Source: Corynebacterium sp. MSK041 (GTDB lineage: Bacteria > Actinomycetota > Actinomycetes > Mycobacteriales > Mycobacteriaceae). From it: 64,000 bases of DNA. Shown in pieces: positions 47,494-57,927 of the stretch. Below the pieces are notes generated by a model. That model saw only the letters and a list, made by a program, of their open reading frames with translations, was not told where the DNA came from and did not search any database. Position numbers and translations under genes: made by a program. The stretch lies in contig NZ_JASPJK010000008.1 of the NCBI RefSeq assembly GCF_030232265.1, positions 1 to 64,000 on the forward strand. Direction: 5' to 3'. How positions within the stretch are numbered: position 1 is the stretch's first letter; each line of letters starts with the position of its first letter.

Positions 47494-48258
47494 CTAGAAC
47501 ACGTGAACCTGGTCACCGATGCGCAGAGTGTTGAAGTAGTGCTGAGCATCACCCCTGTACATGCGGATGCAGCCAGCAGACTTGATCGACGGATCGCCTT
47601 GGTGGAACGCGATGCCGTTGTACGTGAAGTAGGTAGCAAACGGCATGGGGGCGTTGTCGAATTCGTAGGAAATCTCATCGCGCACCTTGCGGTTGACGTG
47701 GTGGAAGCCCTTCGGGGTGTCCTGCCCCGGCTTGCCGGAGGCCATGCGGACTGGCCCGTAGGTGATCTTGCCGTTGTCCTGGAGCCAGGTGCGCTGGTTG
47801 GCAATATCCACGCAAGCTCGGGCGGACGGAGCGCAGCCAGCGGGCTGGTTCGGTGCGGGCGCTGGAGCCGGTGCGGGCGCTGGAGCCGGTGCAGGCGCCG
47901 GGCGTGGAGTGCGCTCAGCAATCAGACCGGGAGCTATGCCCTCAACGAGGCGGTCAATGTCGGCGTGGAACTGCTGCTCCTGCGCCTTGTTGCCGCCTGC
48001 CAGTGCGGTAGCCTGCGCGCGCAGCGCGTTACGCACATCCCACACGGCGTTGCGTGCGTTGTTGTTCATGGTCATCGAGGCAGCCTGGAGGCTACGCTCC
48101 GCCTGCTGGAGGAACGGGCTGGAGCTGCTCACGTTCGAGGAAAGGGACTGTGCTTCGGCTGTCACGGGTGTGGCAAGGAGGCCGATGGCCAGGCCGGCCG
48201 CAGCGACGAGGGAGCCGAATCGGCGCGCTTTCTTCAGGAGCAGGTTATTTTCGTGCAT
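47494..48258 (-). CDS. Secreted L,D-transpeptidase (YkuD)
   Basis: A 254-residue exported protein. The signal peptide ends near AEAQ (about residue 37), a helical region follows, then a Pro-Ala repeat linker (about 122-138) and a YkuD domain. The catalytic region reads GIAFHQGDPSIKSAGCIRMY with Cys230 as nucleophile. The family makes 3-3 cross-links in peptidoglycan. It is monocistronic between map and infA. Confidence 0.86.
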   Translation of the reverse strand: MHENNLLLKKARRFGSLVAAAGLAIGLLATPVTAEAQSLSSNVSSSSPFLQQAERSLQAASMTMNNNARNAVWDVRNALRAQATALAGGNKAQEQQFHADIDRLVEGIAPGLIAERTPRPAPAPAPAPAPAPAPAPNQPAGCAPSARACVDIANQRTWLQDNGKITYGPVRMASGKPGQDTPKGFHHVNRKVRDEISYEFDNAPMPFATYFTYNGIAFHQGDPSIKSAGCIRMYRGDAQHYFNTLRIGDQVHVF

Positions 48259-48302
48259 GCGGAAAGTATAACTGTCAAAGCGCCAAATACAGGAACGGCG
48301 CG

Positions 48303-49100
48303 TTATGCGCTGCGCGGGGTGAGAATGCGCGGACCGTCGTCTGTTGCGGCGACGGTGTGTTCCCAGTGGGCTGCGGGCGAGCCGTCTGCTGTGACCACAG
48401 TCCAGTCGTCTTCCAGCACGTAAGAATCAGTTTCCCCGCCCAGAATGAGCATCGGCTCAATGGCGAGCACAGAACCAGCTTGAATGTGTGGTCCGCGGCC
48501 TGGGCGGCCCTCGTTTTCCAAGTAAGGATCTTGGTGCATGGTCCGACCAATGCCGTGGCCACCGTAGCCCGCCAGAATGCCCAGCTTCACACCAAAGGTC
48601 ACTTCGGCTTCGCGGGTGGCGCGTTCGAGGGCATGGGAGACGTCGGTAAGCCTATTGCCCGGGATCATCGCCTGGAGCCCGCCAAGAAGCACAGCGCGTG
48701 TTGCGCGATTGAGCTTATCGACGTCCTCCGCCACCTCCCCCACCCCAAAACTCCACGCCGAATCCCCAACCCAACCGTCTAGGGTCGCACCACAGTCGAT
48801 GGAGACAAGATCGCCTTCCTTGAGCACCGTATCGGCGGAGGGAATACCGTGAACAACAACCTCATTGACTGAGGCACAGACAGAACCGGGGAAACCCTGG
48901 TAGCCCTTGAACGTTGGAATCGCACCGTGGTCACGGATCACTTGTTCGGCAATCGCATCCAACTCCTGGGTGGTCACACCTGGGGCGGCAGCTTCGCGTA
49001 CGGCCGTGAGGGCGTGACCGACGATCCGGCCGGCGGCTTCCATGGCATCGAGCTCGCCCGGTGTCTTCGCAGCGATAGTCTTCTTACGTCCGAACAGCAT
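48303..49100 (-). CDS. map: Methionine aminopeptidase type I
   Basis: A 265-residue pita-bread metalloprotease removing initiator Met. The metal ligands are Asp in [17 protein letters not shown], His in [12 protein letters not shown], Glu in LAIEPML and Glu near the C-terminus. It lies downstream of adk, but a strong hairpin separates them, so it may have its own promoter. Confidence 0.95.
   Translation of the reverse strand: MLFGRKKTIAAKTPGELDAMEAAGRIVGHALTAVREAAAPGVTTQELDAIAEQVIRDHGAIPTFKGYQGFPGSVCASVNEVVVHGIPSADTVLKEGDLVSIDCGATLDGWVGDSAWSFGVGEVAEDVDKLNRATRAVLLGGLQAMIPGNRLTDVSHALERATREAEVTFGVKLGILAGYGGHGIGRTMHQDPYLENEGRPGRGPHIQAGSVLAIEPMLILGGETDSYVLEDDWTVVTADGSPAAHWEHTVAATDDGPRILTPRSA
48713..48723 (+). 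repeat. 11-base motif, copy 14
   Basis: Exact copy inside map, coding Val-Asp-Lys. Confidence 0.9.
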
Positions 49101-49121
49101 TGTGTGGTCCCTTCCTTCAAA

Positions 49122-49162
49122 AAGAGAAGCGCTGGCCTAATTGTGGCCAGCGCTCATCTCTT
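49122..49162 (-). terminator. Strong hairpin between adk and map
   Basis: AGCGCTGGCC pairs perfectly with GGCCAGCGCT, extended by AAGAGA/TCTCTT, with TTTTTG after the stem on the minus strand. It should separate secY-adk from map transcription. Confidence 0.82.
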
Positions 49163-49169
49163 CGGCAAG

Positions 49170-49715
49170 CTACTTACCCAGTTTCTCCATCGTGCGGGCG
49201 TTAACCTGCTCAACGTCACCGTCAGCATCAATGTTGATCAGGGCGTCGCCGTAGTGGTCAATCAGCGGAGCAGTCTCATCACGGTAGACCTGCAGGCGGG
49301 TGCGGATGGTGTCCTCATTGTCATCCGCGCGACCACGGGCCAGCATGCGGCCCACCACCGTGTCCTCGTCGACCTGGAAGTTGATCACGCCATCGAGCTT
49401 CTGCCCCTGGGAGTTCAGCAGCTTCTCTAGGATCTCAGCCTGCTCAACGGTGCGCGGGAAACCGTCCAGAAGCCAACCATTCTGGGCATCGGCTTCAGCC
49501 AGGCGCTCTTCCACCATGCGAGCAGTCACCGATGTGGGAACGAGTTTGCCGGCGTCGATGTACTCCTTCGCCTCTACACCCAGCGGGGTTCCCTCACCAA
49601 TATTGGCGCGGAACAGGTCACCGGTGGAGATGTGCGGGATACCGAGCTTCTCCGAAATGATCGCTGCCTGGGTGCCCTTACCGGCACCGGGAGGGCCGAG
49701 GAGTACAAGTCGCAT
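49170..49715 (-). CDS. adk: Adenylate kinase
   Basis: A 181-residue nucleotide kinase with P-loop [22 protein letters not shown], the AMP-site segment [12 protein letters not shown] and the short LID ([15 protein letters not shown]). It has no zinc-binding LID, as usual for actinobacteria. It abuts secY with one shared base. Confidence 0.96.
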   Translation of the reverse strand: MRLVLLGPPGAGKGTQAAIISEKLGIPHISTGDLFRANIGEGTPLGVEAKEYIDAGKLVPTSVTARMVEERLAEADAQNGWLLDGFPRTVEQAEILEKLLNSQGQKLDGVINFQVDEDTVVGRMLARGRADDNEDTIRTRLQVYRDETAPLIDHYGDALINIDADGDVEQVNARTMEKLGK

Positions 49716-51043
49716 TATTTCAACAGTCCTTCGTAGTTGGATTGCAGGAGTTGGGATTCAATTTGCTTCACCGTGGTCAGGGCCACGGACACCATAATCA
49801 GAATAGCCGTACCACCGAACGCGGACATGCCGCCACCGCCGGCGCCACCAAGGCCCATATCAAGGGCGATGTTCGGCAGGATGGCAATCAGGCCGAGGTA
49901 GATTGCACCGACGAACAGCAAACGGTTCATCACAAACGCGAGGTACTGCGCAGTCGGACGGCCCGGACGAATACCGGGGATGAAGCCGCCGTACTTCTTC
50001 ATGTTGTCTGCTTGCTCGTACGGGTCGTACTGAATGGACACGTAGAAGTAAGAGAAGAAGATGATCAGCGCGAAGTAGGTCAAAATGTACTGCCAGGAAG
50101 CCGGGTTCTGCAGCCACGCCATGACGGTGGACATCCACCAGTTATCCGGAGGGGTCGGCTTATTGGAGTTCACAATCTGAGTGATCAGAACCGGAACGTA
50201 CATGAGGGAGGACGCGAAGATCACCGGGATCACGCCTGCCTGGTTCACCTTCAGCGGCAGGTAGGTAGAGGTACCACCGTACTGGCGGCGACCAACCATA
50301 CGCTTGGCGTATTGGACTGGGATGCGGCGCTGCCCCTGCTCGATGAACACGATGCCCACGACAAGGAAGATCACGGCAGCGACCACCACTGCGAAGATCA
50401 ATGGACCGGACTGGCGGAGAATGTTCGCACCATCGGTAGGTAGGCGGGTAGCAATACCGGCGAAGATGAGCAGGGACATACCATTGCCCACGCCCTTCTC
50501 CGTGATGATCTCACCGAGCCACATGATCAGAACGGCGCCGGAGGTCATCACAATGACCATCATGGCCAGTGTCCACACCGTACGGTCCTCAACCAGGACG
50601 GGCACACCTTGGCCGAGCAGCTGCTCACGGTCCGCCAGAGCCACGATGCCCGCGGACTGCAGCAGAGCAAGCGCCACCGTGAGGTAGCGCGTGTACTGCA
50701 TCATCTTGGCCTGGCCAGCCTGGCCTTCCTTCTTCAGCTCCTCAAACCGCGGAATCACCACGGTGAGCAGCTGCGTGATAATGGATGCGGTGATGTACGG
50801 CATGATGCCGATAGCAAACACCGACAACTGCAGTAGCGCACCGCCGGAGAACAGGCTGATCACCGAGAAGATGTTGCCTTGATCACCGGCAGCGAGGGCG
50901 CGGAGACGCTCGGCGATAATGCCGTAATCAACTCCCGGCGTCGGGATTTGCGCGCCAATGCGGTAGAGGATGATCAGGGCTAGCGTGATCAAGATCTTCT
51001 TGCGAAGATCAACATCCTTGAACGCCTGGACAATGGTGGACAC
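49715..51043 (-). CDS. secY: Preprotein translocase subunit SecY
   Basis: A 442-residue channel protein with about ten membrane helices, starting [19 protein letters not shown]. It includes plug-region residues after GVDYGII and the cytosolic loops [10 protein letters not shown] and [12 protein letters not shown]. It is the core of the Sec export channel. A terminator separates it from rplO upstream. Confidence 0.96.
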   Translation of the reverse strand: MSTIVQAFKDVDLRKKILITLALIILYRIGAQIPTPGVDYGIIAERLRALAAGDQGNIFSVISLFSGGALLQLSVFAIGIMPYITASIITQLLTVVIPRFEELKKEGQAGQAKMMQYTRYLTVALALLQSAGIVALADREQLLGQGVPVLVEDRTVWTLAMMVIVMTSGAVLIMWLGEIITEKGVGNGMSLLIFAGIATRLPTDGANILRQSGPLIFAVVVAAVIFLVVGIVFIEQGQRRIPVQYAKRMVGRRQYGGTSTYLPLKVNQAGVIPVIFASSLMYVPVLITQIVNSNKPTPPDNWWMSTVMAWLQNPASWQYILTYFALIIFFSYFYVSIQYDPYEQADNMKKYGGFIPGIRPGRPTAQYLAFVMNRLLFVGAIYLGLIAILPNIALDMGLGGAGGGGMSAFGGTAILIMVSVALTTVKQIESQLLQSNYEGLLK

Positions 51044-51217
51044 GTGGCCTCCTGGCTTATCCCGCGTGACTTGAGCCCCACGGCGATAGCGGACAGTAGA
51101 TAACGTAATTGACTTGTCTACCCTAGCAGGTGTGCGTCAAAAACATTGATTCCGGTGGCAGGTAAGGGTGCGTCCCGGTGGGCGTCGAAAAGCAAACTTG
51201 CGCTTGAATGCAAAAAT

Positions 51218-51254
51218 CCCCGCATGAGATGAGCTGATGCCCTCTCATGCGGGG
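51218..51254 (-). terminator. Terminator after rplO
   Basis: CCCCGCATGAGA pairs perfectly with TCTCATGCGGGG, followed by ATTTTTG on the minus strand. secY therefore needs its own promoter in 51044-51217. Confidence 0.87.
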
Positions 51255-51274
51255 AGAAAACTAGGAGTGAGAAA

Positions 51275-51745
51275 CTACTTCTCCTCGCCAGCCTTCACAG
51301 TTGCCTCCGTGGTGGAACCACCAGCAGCGGTGATCTTCTCCACCGCAGACTTGGAGAACTTCTCGGCGGTCACGTCCAGCTTGACGCTGATCTCGCCGTC
51401 GCCCAGGACCTTCACCGGCTGGTTCTTGCGCACAAGACCAGCAGCGACGAGGTCTGCAACGGCGACGGTGCCACCCTTCGGGAACGCCTTTGCCAGGTCG
51501 GAAACGTTGACCACCTGGTAGACGATCTTGTTCGGGTTCTTGAAGCCCTTGAGCTTCGGCAGACGCATGTGCAGCGGCATCTGGCCACCCTCGAAAGCAG
51601 CGGAAACCTGCTTACGAGCCTTGGTGCCCTTCGTACCGCGGCCAGCGGTCTTACCCTTGGAAGCCTCACCGCGGCCGACGCGGGTCTTGGCCTTGTTAGC
51701 GCCCTCAGCCGGGCGCAGATCATGGAGCTTGATTACTTCAGCCAT
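51275..51745 (-). CDS. rplO: 50S ribosomal protein L15
   Basis: A 156-residue L15 with [33 protein letters not shown] and the LPKLKGFKN segment. It is a late-assembly 50S protein. It is the last gene of the rpsH-to-rplO unit. Confidence 0.96.
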   Translation of the reverse strand: MAEVIKLHDLRPAEGANKAKTRVGRGEASKGKTAGRGTKGTKARKQVSAAFEGGQMPLHMRLPKLKGFKNPNKIVYQVVNVSDLAKAFPKGGTVAVADLVAAGLVRKNQPVKVLGDGEISVKLDVTAEKFSKSAVEKITAAGGSTTEATVKAGEEK

Positions 51746-51752
51746 GGTTTAT

Positions 51753-51938
51753 CTACTCCCCTGCTACTTCTTCGACGGTGACCAAGTGGGCCACCTTGAG
51801 GATCTGGCCGCGCGTTGCGTCGTTGTCCTGCTTGATCACGGACTGGCCGATCTTGCGCAGGCCCAGAGCCTCCAGGTTCTTGCGGGTGACCGGCTTCTGG
51901 CCGACCTTCCCGTGGTGCAGCGTAATCTTCAGAGCCAT
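51753..51938 (-). CDS. rpmD: 50S ribosomal protein L30
   Basis: A 61-residue L30, MALKITLHHGKVGQ to HLVTVEEVAGE, with the typical LGLRKIGQSV segment. The start at 51938 lies five bases after rpsE; a longer open frame overlapping rpsE is not real. Confidence 0.95.
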   Translation of the reverse strand: MALKITLHHGKVGQKPVTRKNLEALGLRKIGQSVIKQDNDATRGQILKVAHLVTVEEVAGE

Positions 51939-51943
51939 TGTGC

Positions 51944-52633
51944 TTATGCCTCCTGTCCTGCGCGTGCGCGCAGCATACGAGCCGGTGCGACTTCCTCGAC
52001 GGACTTGCCACGACGAGCGGCAACTTCCTCCGGGCGGACGAGCTCCTTCAGGCCAGCAACGGTGGCCTGAACCACGTTGAGGGCGTTGTCGGAACCGAGG
52101 GACTTGGCCAGGATGTCCTGGACACCAGCGCACTCAAGCACCGGACGGACTGCGCCACCGGCGATCACACCGGTACCAGGAGCAGCCGGGCGGAGCATAA
52201 CAATGCCCGCTGCAGCTTCGCCCTGAACCGGGTGAGGGATGGTGCCACCGATCATTGGGACGCGGAAGAAGTTCTTACGAGCTTCCTCTGCACCCTTCTG
52301 AATTGCGGCCGGGACTTCCTTTGCCTTGCCGTAGCCGACACCGACCATGCCCTGGCCGTCGCCAACCACAACGAGTGCGGTGAAGGACATGTTGCGGCCA
52401 CCCTTAACGGTCTTGGCAACACGGTTGATGGTGACGACGCGCTCGATGTACTTATCGCGCTCGTCCTGTGCACCGCCACGGCGGTCGTCGCGGCGGCCGC
52501 GGCCACCACGCTCGTTACGGTCGTTGCGGCCACCACGCTCGTTGCGGCCACCGCGCTCGCCACGCTGCTCGGTGCTGTTGTTGTTCTGGTCTTCGGCGGA
52601 TGCTCCGCCGTCACGCCGTTCACGCTCGGCCAT
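51944..52633 (-). CDS. rpsE: 30S ribosomal protein S5
   Basis: A 229-residue S5. The conserved body begins near residue 55 ([20 protein letters not shown]) and includes [17 protein letters not shown]. The first 50 residues are repeats of [19 protein letters not shown], an RGG-like basic extension absent from E. coli S5 but seen in actinobacteria. Confidence 0.96.
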   Translation of the reverse strand: MAERERRDGGASAEDQNNNSTEQRGERGGRNERGGRNDRNERGGRGRRDDRRGGAQDERDKYIERVVTINRVAKTVKGGRNMSFTALVVVGDGQGMVGVGYGKAKEVPAAIQKGAEEARKNFFRVPMIGGTIPHPVQGEAAAGIVMLRPAAPGTGVIAGGAVRPVLECAGVQDILAKSLGSDNALNVVQATVAGLKELVRPEEVAARRGKSVEEVAPARMLRARAGQEA

Positions 52634-52679
52634 TACGCGATCCTTCCGTTGATGTTTACGTACTTAGCTGCGATGGTCA

Positions 52680-53081
52680 TTAGAACTTCAGACCACCTTC
52701 ACGTGCGGCGTCAGCCAGAGCGGCGACGCGGCCGTGGTACTTGTATCCGCCGCGGTCGAAGACGATCTCTTCGATGCCGGCAGCCTTGGCGCGCTCAGCG
52801 ATGAGCTCACCAACCTTGGCTGCCTTGGCCTTCTTGTCGCCCTCGAGGGTGCGCACGGCATCTTCCATGGAGGAAGCAGAGACCAGGGTGTGGCCTGCCA
52901 GGTCATCGATGACCTGCACGTGCACGTGGCGGGAGCTGCGGTGGACAACGAGACGCGGGGTCTCCGGGGTGCCACGCAGCGTCTTGCGGATGCGGTTGTG
53001 GCGGCGGACGCGTGCTTCGCGGCGGCGGGTGGCAATGTCCCGGCCGACCGGGGTGCGCTTCTGCTTTGCTTCAGTGCTCAT
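52680..53081 (-). CDS. rplR: 50S ribosomal protein L18
   Basis: A 133-residue L18 with [19 protein letters not shown] and the C-terminal [21 protein letters not shown]. It binds 5S rRNA together with L5. It follows rplF by three bases. Confidence 0.96.
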   Translation of the reverse strand: MSTEAKQKRTPVGRDIATRRREARVRRHNRIRKTLRGTPETPRLVVHRSSRHVHVQVIDDLAGHTLVSASSMEDAVRTLEGDKKAKAAKVGELIAERAKAAGIEEIVFDRGGYKYHGRVAALADAAREGGLKF

Positions 53082-53084
53082 TGT

Positions 53085-53621
53085 TTACTTACCCGTCTTT
53101 CCGACCTTGCGGCGAACCTGCTCGCCCGCGTAACGGATGCCCTTACCCTTGTACGGGTCATCCTTGCGGAGGCGACGGATGTTCGCAGCAATCTGGCCAA
53201 CCTGCTGCTTGTTGATGCCTTCGATGGACAGCTTCGTGTTGCCGTCAACGGCGAACGTGACGCCCTCCGGAGCCTCAATGAGGATCGGGTGGGAGTAGCC
53301 GAGGGAGAACTCAAGGTCCTTGCCCTTGAGCTGAACACGGTAACCAACACCGAAGATCTCCATGTTGATCTTGTAACCCTCGGTCACACCAACAACGCAG
53401 TTGTTGATGAGAGAGCGGGTCAGACCGTGCAGGGAGCGGTTGTCACGGTGGTCATCCGGACGGGTGACCACAATCTGGTTGTCCTCAACGGCAGCGGTGA
53501 TCGGCTCCGGCACGTCAACGGAGAGTGTGCCCTTCGGGCCCTTCACCTCAACGAGCTGGCCATCGATCTTGGTTTCTACACCGTTGGGGATAGCGATGGG
53601 TGCGTTTCCTACGCGAGACAT
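53085..53621 (-). CDS. rplF: 50S ribosomal protein L6
   Basis: A 178-residue L6, [20 protein letters not shown] to [20 protein letters not shown], with both duplicated domains. It lies near the factor-binding site of the 50S subunit. Confidence 0.97.
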   Translation of the reverse strand: MSRVGNAPIAIPNGVETKIDGQLVEVKGPKGTLSVDVPEPITAAVEDNQIVVTRPDDHRDNRSLHGLTRSLINNCVVGVTEGYKINMEIFGVGYRVQLKGKDLEFSLGYSHPILIEAPEGVTFAVDGNTKLSIEGINKQQVGQIAANIRRLRKDDPYKGKGIRYAGEQVRRKVGKTGK

Positions 53622-53635
53622 GTACTACTCCTCCC

Positions 53636-54034
53636 TTACCAGACGTAGGCGAGGACTTCCCCACCTACACCCTTCTCTTGGGCCTGGCGGTCCGTGAGCA
53701 GACCCTGGGACGTGGAAATGATTGCCACACCCAGGCCGCCGAGAACCTGCGGCAGGTCAGTCGACTTGGCGTACACACGCAGGCCCGGCTTGGACACGCG
53801 GCGCAGACCAGCGATGGAAGACTGACGGGACGGGCCGTACTTCAGGTCGAGGGAGAGGGTCTTGCCCACCTTTGCGTCCTCAACCTTGTAGTCAGCGATG
53901 TAGCCCTCCTGCTTGAGGATCTCCGCGATGTTGACCTTCAACTTCGAGGAGGGCATGGACACGGACTCGTGGTGCGCGTTGTTTGCGTTGCGCACGCGAG
54001 ACAGCATGTCCGCAATGGGATCTGTCATGGTCAT
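53636..54034 (-). CDS. rpsH: 30S ribosomal protein S8
   Basis: A 132-residue S8 starting [20 protein letters not shown] and ending [11 protein letters not shown]. The ATG at 54034 has GAGAAAGG upstream; the longer frame to 54145 is leader sequence. It is the first gene of the second half of the split spc operon. Confidence 0.96.
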   Translation of the reverse strand: MTMTDPIADMLSRVRNANNAHHESVSMPSSKLKVNIAEILKQEGYIADYKVEDAKVGKTLSLDLKYGPSRQSSIAGLRRVSKPGLRVYAKSTDLPQVLGGLGVAIISTSQGLLTDRQAQEKGVGGEVLAYVW

Positions 54035-54361
54035 AGTTGACCGTTTACCTTTCTCGTTGCGGTTCCTCTCCACCCATATGTCCGCCGCACGTAGCGGCTG
54101 ACTGCGTTTTCCGTGTGATGTGTCGGGGGCTACTTTTGCTCGCACACAGCGTGTTCACGAGCAGTTGGGGCGCTCCCCAGCGCTTAGTAGCGCCAGGTGC
54201 TCGCCGCCACCCTCCATACGGTCCGCATTGAGGCGGGGGGCCTGCAACAAAGTTGGATTCTTACGTTCTTACGGCTCTGACGCGCACGAAATGCACACTA
54301 CGTGCCATGCGCGCAGGTCCGTCGGTCAACCATACAGGTCAGCGCAGTTCAAGCACAAATC

Positions 54362-54372
54362 GCTTATCGACG
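54362..54372 (+). repeat. 11-base motif, copy 15
   Basis: Exact intergenic copy, left member of an inverted pair upstream of the GH1 gene. Confidence 0.9.
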
Positions 54373-54419
54373 CCCCACAGCCCCACTGCTTTGCCCCCAA
54401 AAAATAGGTGGCGGGGGGA

Positions 54420-54430
54420 CGTCGATAAGC
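54420..54430 (-). repeat. 11-base motif, copy 16
   Basis: Exact intergenic copy, right member of the inverted pair, 47 bases from copy 15. Confidence 0.9.
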
Positions 54431-54483
54431 AAAGATGCGCAAACCGCAACATGGACTCCTCGATGACCTTTAGGGTTTCTTTC

Positions 54484-55869
54484 ATGTCCAAAAACATCAC
54501 CGATATCCCCTTGAACGGAATGCGCATCGGCACCGCGTCTGCTGGCCTGCAGATTGAGGGCTCCCCCTGCCCCAGCAACTGGTCAGAATGGGCCGATGGC
54601 GGCAACATCGCCGACGGCACAACGCTTGAACCGACCACGGGCCACTGGCTGAAATGGCGGGAGGATAACCAACTCATGGCGGAACTGGAGTTCCCCATTG
54701 CCCGCGTGGGTGTGGAGTGGTCCCGCATCGAACCAGCACCCGGCCAGTACGACACCGCCGCGCTGGAGCGCTACGCCGAGGAGTACCGCGACTTGAAGGC
54801 CAAGGGCATCGAACCGCTGGTGACCCTGCATCACTTCGGCCAACCCCTGTGGCTAGAGCACCGCGGCGGGTGGACAAACCCGGAGATCGTCCCAGCGTTT
54901 CTCGGTTTCGTGGACGTTGTGCTCGACCACCTCGGGGACTTCATCGACGACTGGATCACCATCAACGAACCCAACGTCTACGCCTCCGAAGCTTTCCTCT
55001 TCGGCTCCCAGCCACCCGGTAAGGGCGGTTACCTACCCGTGCGTAAGGTCCTGCAGAACATGGCTGCGGCCCACCTACTTGCCTACGAGCACATCCACGC
55101 CCGCCTGGATTCCCCCGACCGGGAGATCAAGGTCACCTTCGCCCACCACAAGCGCGTCTTCGACCCGATGAACCCCGCCAACCCGATCCACCGCGCGCTG
55201 ACACCGCTGGTGGAATACCTCTTCCAAGGCGCTATGGAAAAGGCCTTCTACCACGGGAAATTCGATCCCGTCCTCGGCCGGCCAGAGTCCCTGCCCCGCG
55301 GCTTTGGCAACGGTGCGGGCTCTAAAACCTACTACGCGGATGCGATTGCGATTAACTACTACTCCCGCACCGCTGTCAAAGGTTTTAATGACGCCACCTT
55401 CCCTGGCCGTCCCACCAATGACCTCGGGTGGGAGATCTACCCACGCGGCATCGTGGAAGTTTCCGCCCCACTAGCCAAGGAATACGGCCTGCCCATCTGG
55501 ATCACAGAGAACGGCACCGCTGACAACACCGAGTCCTTCCGGTGCGGCTTTGTCTACGACCACCTGGAGGAGCTCGCCCGCCTCAATGCGGGCATGCCCG
55601 CTCCCGACGGTACCCCGCAGGAGGCGGTCCCGGTCCAGCGCTACTACCACTGGTGCTTCGTGGACAATTGGGAGTGGTCTGAGGGCATGGCACAACACTT
55701 CGGTGTGGTGGCGCTCGATAATGAGCTTGGCCGCCACCCCAAACCTGCGGCCTACATGTTGCGCGATATCAACCGCGCTGGCGCACTGACCACCGCCATC
55801 GATGAGCAGTACCGCGAACCCACCGCGAAGAATGCCCGCATCAGCACACCCGGCAGGGGCCTGAAGTGA
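54484..55869 (+). CDS. Glycoside hydrolase family 1 beta-glycosidase
   Basis: A 461-residue GH1 enzyme. The acid/base Glu162 is in WITINEPN and the nucleophile Glu342 in IWITENGT; the C-terminal WCFVDNWEWSEGM aglycone segment is present. The substrate (beta-glucoside, beta-galactoside or phosphorylated sugar) is uncertain. ATG 54484 precedes the conserved core; ATGs at 54451 and 54463 are alternatives. It overlaps the MFS gene by four bases, suggesting joint uptake and hydrolysis. Confidence 0.88.
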   Translation: MSKNITDIPLNGMRIGTASAGLQIEGSPCPSNWSEWADGGNIADGTTLEPTTGHWLKWREDNQLMAELEFPIARVGVEWSRIEPAPGQYDTAALERYAEEYRDLKAKGIEPLVTLHHFGQPLWLEHRGGWTNPEIVPAFLGFVDVVLDHLGDFIDDWITINEPNVYASEAFLFGSQPPGKGGYLPVRKVLQNMAAAHLLAYEHIHARLDSPDREIKVTFAHHKRVFDPMNPANPIHRALTPLVEYLFQGAMEKAFYHGKFDPVLGRPESLPRGFGNGAGSKTYYADAIAINYYSRTAVKGFNDATFPGRPTNDLGWEIYPRGIVEVSAPLAKEYGLPIWITENGTADNTESFRCGFVYDHLEELARLNAGMPAPDGTPQEAVPVQRYYHWCFVDNWEWSEGMAQHFGVVALDNELGRHPKPAAYMLRDINRAGALTTAIDEQYREPTAKNARISTPGRGLK

Positions 55870-57176
55870 CGCACGCACAGCACCTCAGCCCAGCACCGGC
55901 TGACACATCCGCCGGCACGACGATCGCGGAGCGTCACCCGCGCGCGTTCTTCTGGAAGTTCGCGCTGGCTTACTTTGGCACCTGCCTCGTCTGGGCCGGG
56001 CCATCGCAGCTCCTACTGGCCAACCAGATGATCGCGGTGCGGCCAGAGAGCTACGAGAATGCTCTGGCGCTGCTCATGATGTGCGGTGGCGCCACCGCCG
56101 TGATCACGAGTCTGCTGGTGGGGTTGATCGCTGACCGCTCACACCTGTCCAACCATTCGGCGTGGGCACGGCGCTGGGGTAAGCGCTTCCCGTGGATCAT
56201 GCTGGCGCTCCCGCTGGCATCGCTGGGCATGTTGGCACTGTCCTTCACACCTCCTTACTGGTCACTCGTAGTGCTGTGGTGTCTCATCCAATGCTTCGTC
56301 GCGTTTATGACGAACAACCTGTTCACCATCACCGCCGACGTTGTCCCTCAGAAACGCTTCGGGGCGATCTCCGGCGTCCTCGGTGTCACGTACGTCCTTG
56401 GGCTCGTGGGTGGCACCGCGATTGCGAGCCTCCTCCCACTGAACTGGGCTTACATCATCATTGCGGGCCTGGCGTTGGGCTTAGTCATCCAGCTTGGTTT
56501 CGGCCGTGGCGCGATAGACCCAGTGGTGAACCAATCCACCGTGGATGAACAAGCAGAGTTCGGCGCCATCGTCCTCGGTGGCGATAGTGAGGCAGAAAAG
56601 CTCCCACTGTCGGTCTACCGCAACTACTGGACTGTGTTCCTAGCGCGCTTTGTCATGCACGCCACCCAGTACACCGCGCTGTTCTACCTCCTCTACTACT
56701 TGCGTGACTACATCGGTGTCGGTGATCCGGATACCTGGGTACTCATCCTCACCGTTGTGTTCGCCGTAGTCACAATGGTCACCGCCGCAGTGTCCGGCAC
56801 CTTGTCGGACAAGCTAGAGCGACGCCGCATCTTCCTCATCCTGGCCGCACTAACCATGGCAGCAGCCACCGTGATCATGACCTTCGTGGACGCCGTCGCC
56901 TTCGTGGTTGTCGCCGCGGTGTTCCTTGGTGTGGCGTGGGGCATGTTCTCAGCCGTGGAACAAGCCATGATCAATGAGTCTCTCCCCTCAAAGATCAGCC
57001 GCGCCCGGGACGTGTCCATCATGACCTTGGCTCAAGGCACTGCGAACATGGTCGCCGGCGGATTCGCCGCCGCAGGTTTGAAGTACCTCGGTGGCTACCC
57101 AGGGCTGTACCAGGCGTGCGCCGTAGCCTGCATCATTGGTGCCGGACTGGCCCTGACCATTCGTTCCTCCCGTTAG
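55866..57176 (+). CDS. MFS transporter, probably sugar/glycoside
   Basis: A 436-residue twelve-helix carrier. It resembles the GPH/SLC45-like sugar carriers in the first half (LVWAGPSQLLLANQMI, GLIADRSH) and has the MFS loop SGTLSDKLERRR between helices. The GTG start overlaps the GH1 stop codon, and coupling implies that it imports the GH1 substrate. Its stop is seven bases from the convergent DUF2786 gene. Confidence 0.82.
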   Translation: MTHAQHLSPAPADTSAGTTIAERHPRAFFWKFALAYFGTCLVWAGPSQLLLANQMIAVRPESYENALALLMMCGGATAVITSLLVGLIADRSHLSNHSAWARRWGKRFPWIMLALPLASLGMLALSFTPPYWSLVVLWCLIQCFVAFMTNNLFTITADVVPQKRFGAISGVLGVTYVLGLVGGTAIASLLPLNWAYIIIAGLALGLVIQLGFGRGAIDPVVNQSTVDEQAEFGAIVLGGDSEAEKLPLSVYRNYWTVFLARFVMHATQYTALFYLLYYLRDYIGVGDPDTWVLILTVVFAVVTMVTAAVSGTLSDKLERRRIFLILAALTMAAATVIMTFVDAVAFVVVAAVFLGVAWGMFSAVEQAMINESLPSKISRARDVSIMTLAQGTANMVAGGFAAAGLKYLGGYPGLYQACAVACIIGAGLALTIRSSR

Positions 57177-57183
57177 ACGCCGC

Positions 57184-57927
57184 CTAACACGGCAGCGCCG
57201 GCCGGGCTCTTACGCGCGTTTGGCCGAGGTCGCTTTGTTCCCCATCGCTCATTCCTTGCCAGTACGAGGTCGCATCTGTGCGTCGTTTAGTTTTCGACGA
57301 CACCAGGTACATCCCCTGCGCACGGATGAATTCGTCGCGAGCGGATTCGGCCTTCCCTACATCGTCGATAAGCGCGAGCGCATATCTTTCTTGCCCAGAG
57401 GCGACATTGGTTTCGGCACCGCTCAGGCGCTCATAGATGGTGACGGCAAACCCGTGCATGTACGAACGGCGCGCCACCACCGTGGACACCCCGCGCATGC
57501 GATCCCCTTTCACCCGGCGCGCGCCCGCAGCCATCTGGGGGTTGAGGATGGCGAAGAGTAATTCCACGCGCTCAACATGTCTGCGCACACCGAAGACCAT
57601 GGTTGATTCCACCTTGGTGGAGTTACGCTTGCCGTGTCTAAATGCCACGCAGTGAAGTGCGGCAACGAGGTAACTGAGTAACTGCGACTGCATGTCAGTG
57701 TAAGAGCCAGCGAAGCGGAACTCGCGCGTAATCACCTCATCGTCCGCACCGGGGCTATCCAGATCACGCTCCTCAAAACCGTACGTGGCCATTAAGTCAA
57801 AGGCTTTGCGGTAAAAGGCGGCACCTTCCGCAGTGCCCTCCTGATCAGCGGCTTGGTTGAGTAATTTCTGTACGCGCTCTTTGATTTTGTCGATGTTGCC
57901 GTAAGTGCCGATTGTTCCTGTACCCAT
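57184..57927 (-). CDS. DUF2786-family protein
   Basis: A 247-residue protein. The N-terminal DUF2786 domain (IDKIKERVQKLLNQAADQEGTAEGAAFYRKAFDLMATYG, about residues 12-50) is followed by a longer conserved region with VTIYERLSGAETNVASG and a basic C-terminus. The family is found in phages, plasmids and actinobacterial chromosomes; function is unknown. ATG 57927 has AAGGGGGAA upstream. Confidence 0.75.
   Translation of the reverse strand: MGTGTIGTYGNIDKIKERVQKLLNQAADQEGTAEGAAFYRKAFDLMATYGFEERDLDSPGADDEVITREFRFAGSYTDMQSQLLSYLVAALHCVAFRHGKRNSTKVESTMVFGVRRHVERVELLFAILNPQMAAGARRVKGDRMRGVSTVVARRSYMHGFAVTIYERLSGAETNVASGQERYALALIDDVGKAESARDEFIRAQGMYLVSSKTKRRTDATSYWQGMSDGEQSDLGQTRVRARPALPC
57363..57373 (-). 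repeat. 11-base motif, copy 17
   Basis: Exact copy inside the DUF2786 gene, coding Leu-Ile-Asp. Confidence 0.9.

Larger units (their letters stand above)
54035..54483. other. Divergent intergenic region rpsH / GH1 gene
   Basis: About 450 bases containing the rpsH leader and promoter (54035-54250), then an inverted pair of the 11-base motif (54362-54372 and 54420-54430) enclosing a C-rich, then G-rich segment. No credible gene was seen. Confidence 0.6.

Noticed and set aside
47869..47916. Short direct repeats in the L,D-transpeptidase gene resembling an array
   Set aside because: They encode a Pro-Ala linker; no spacers, so not CRISPR.
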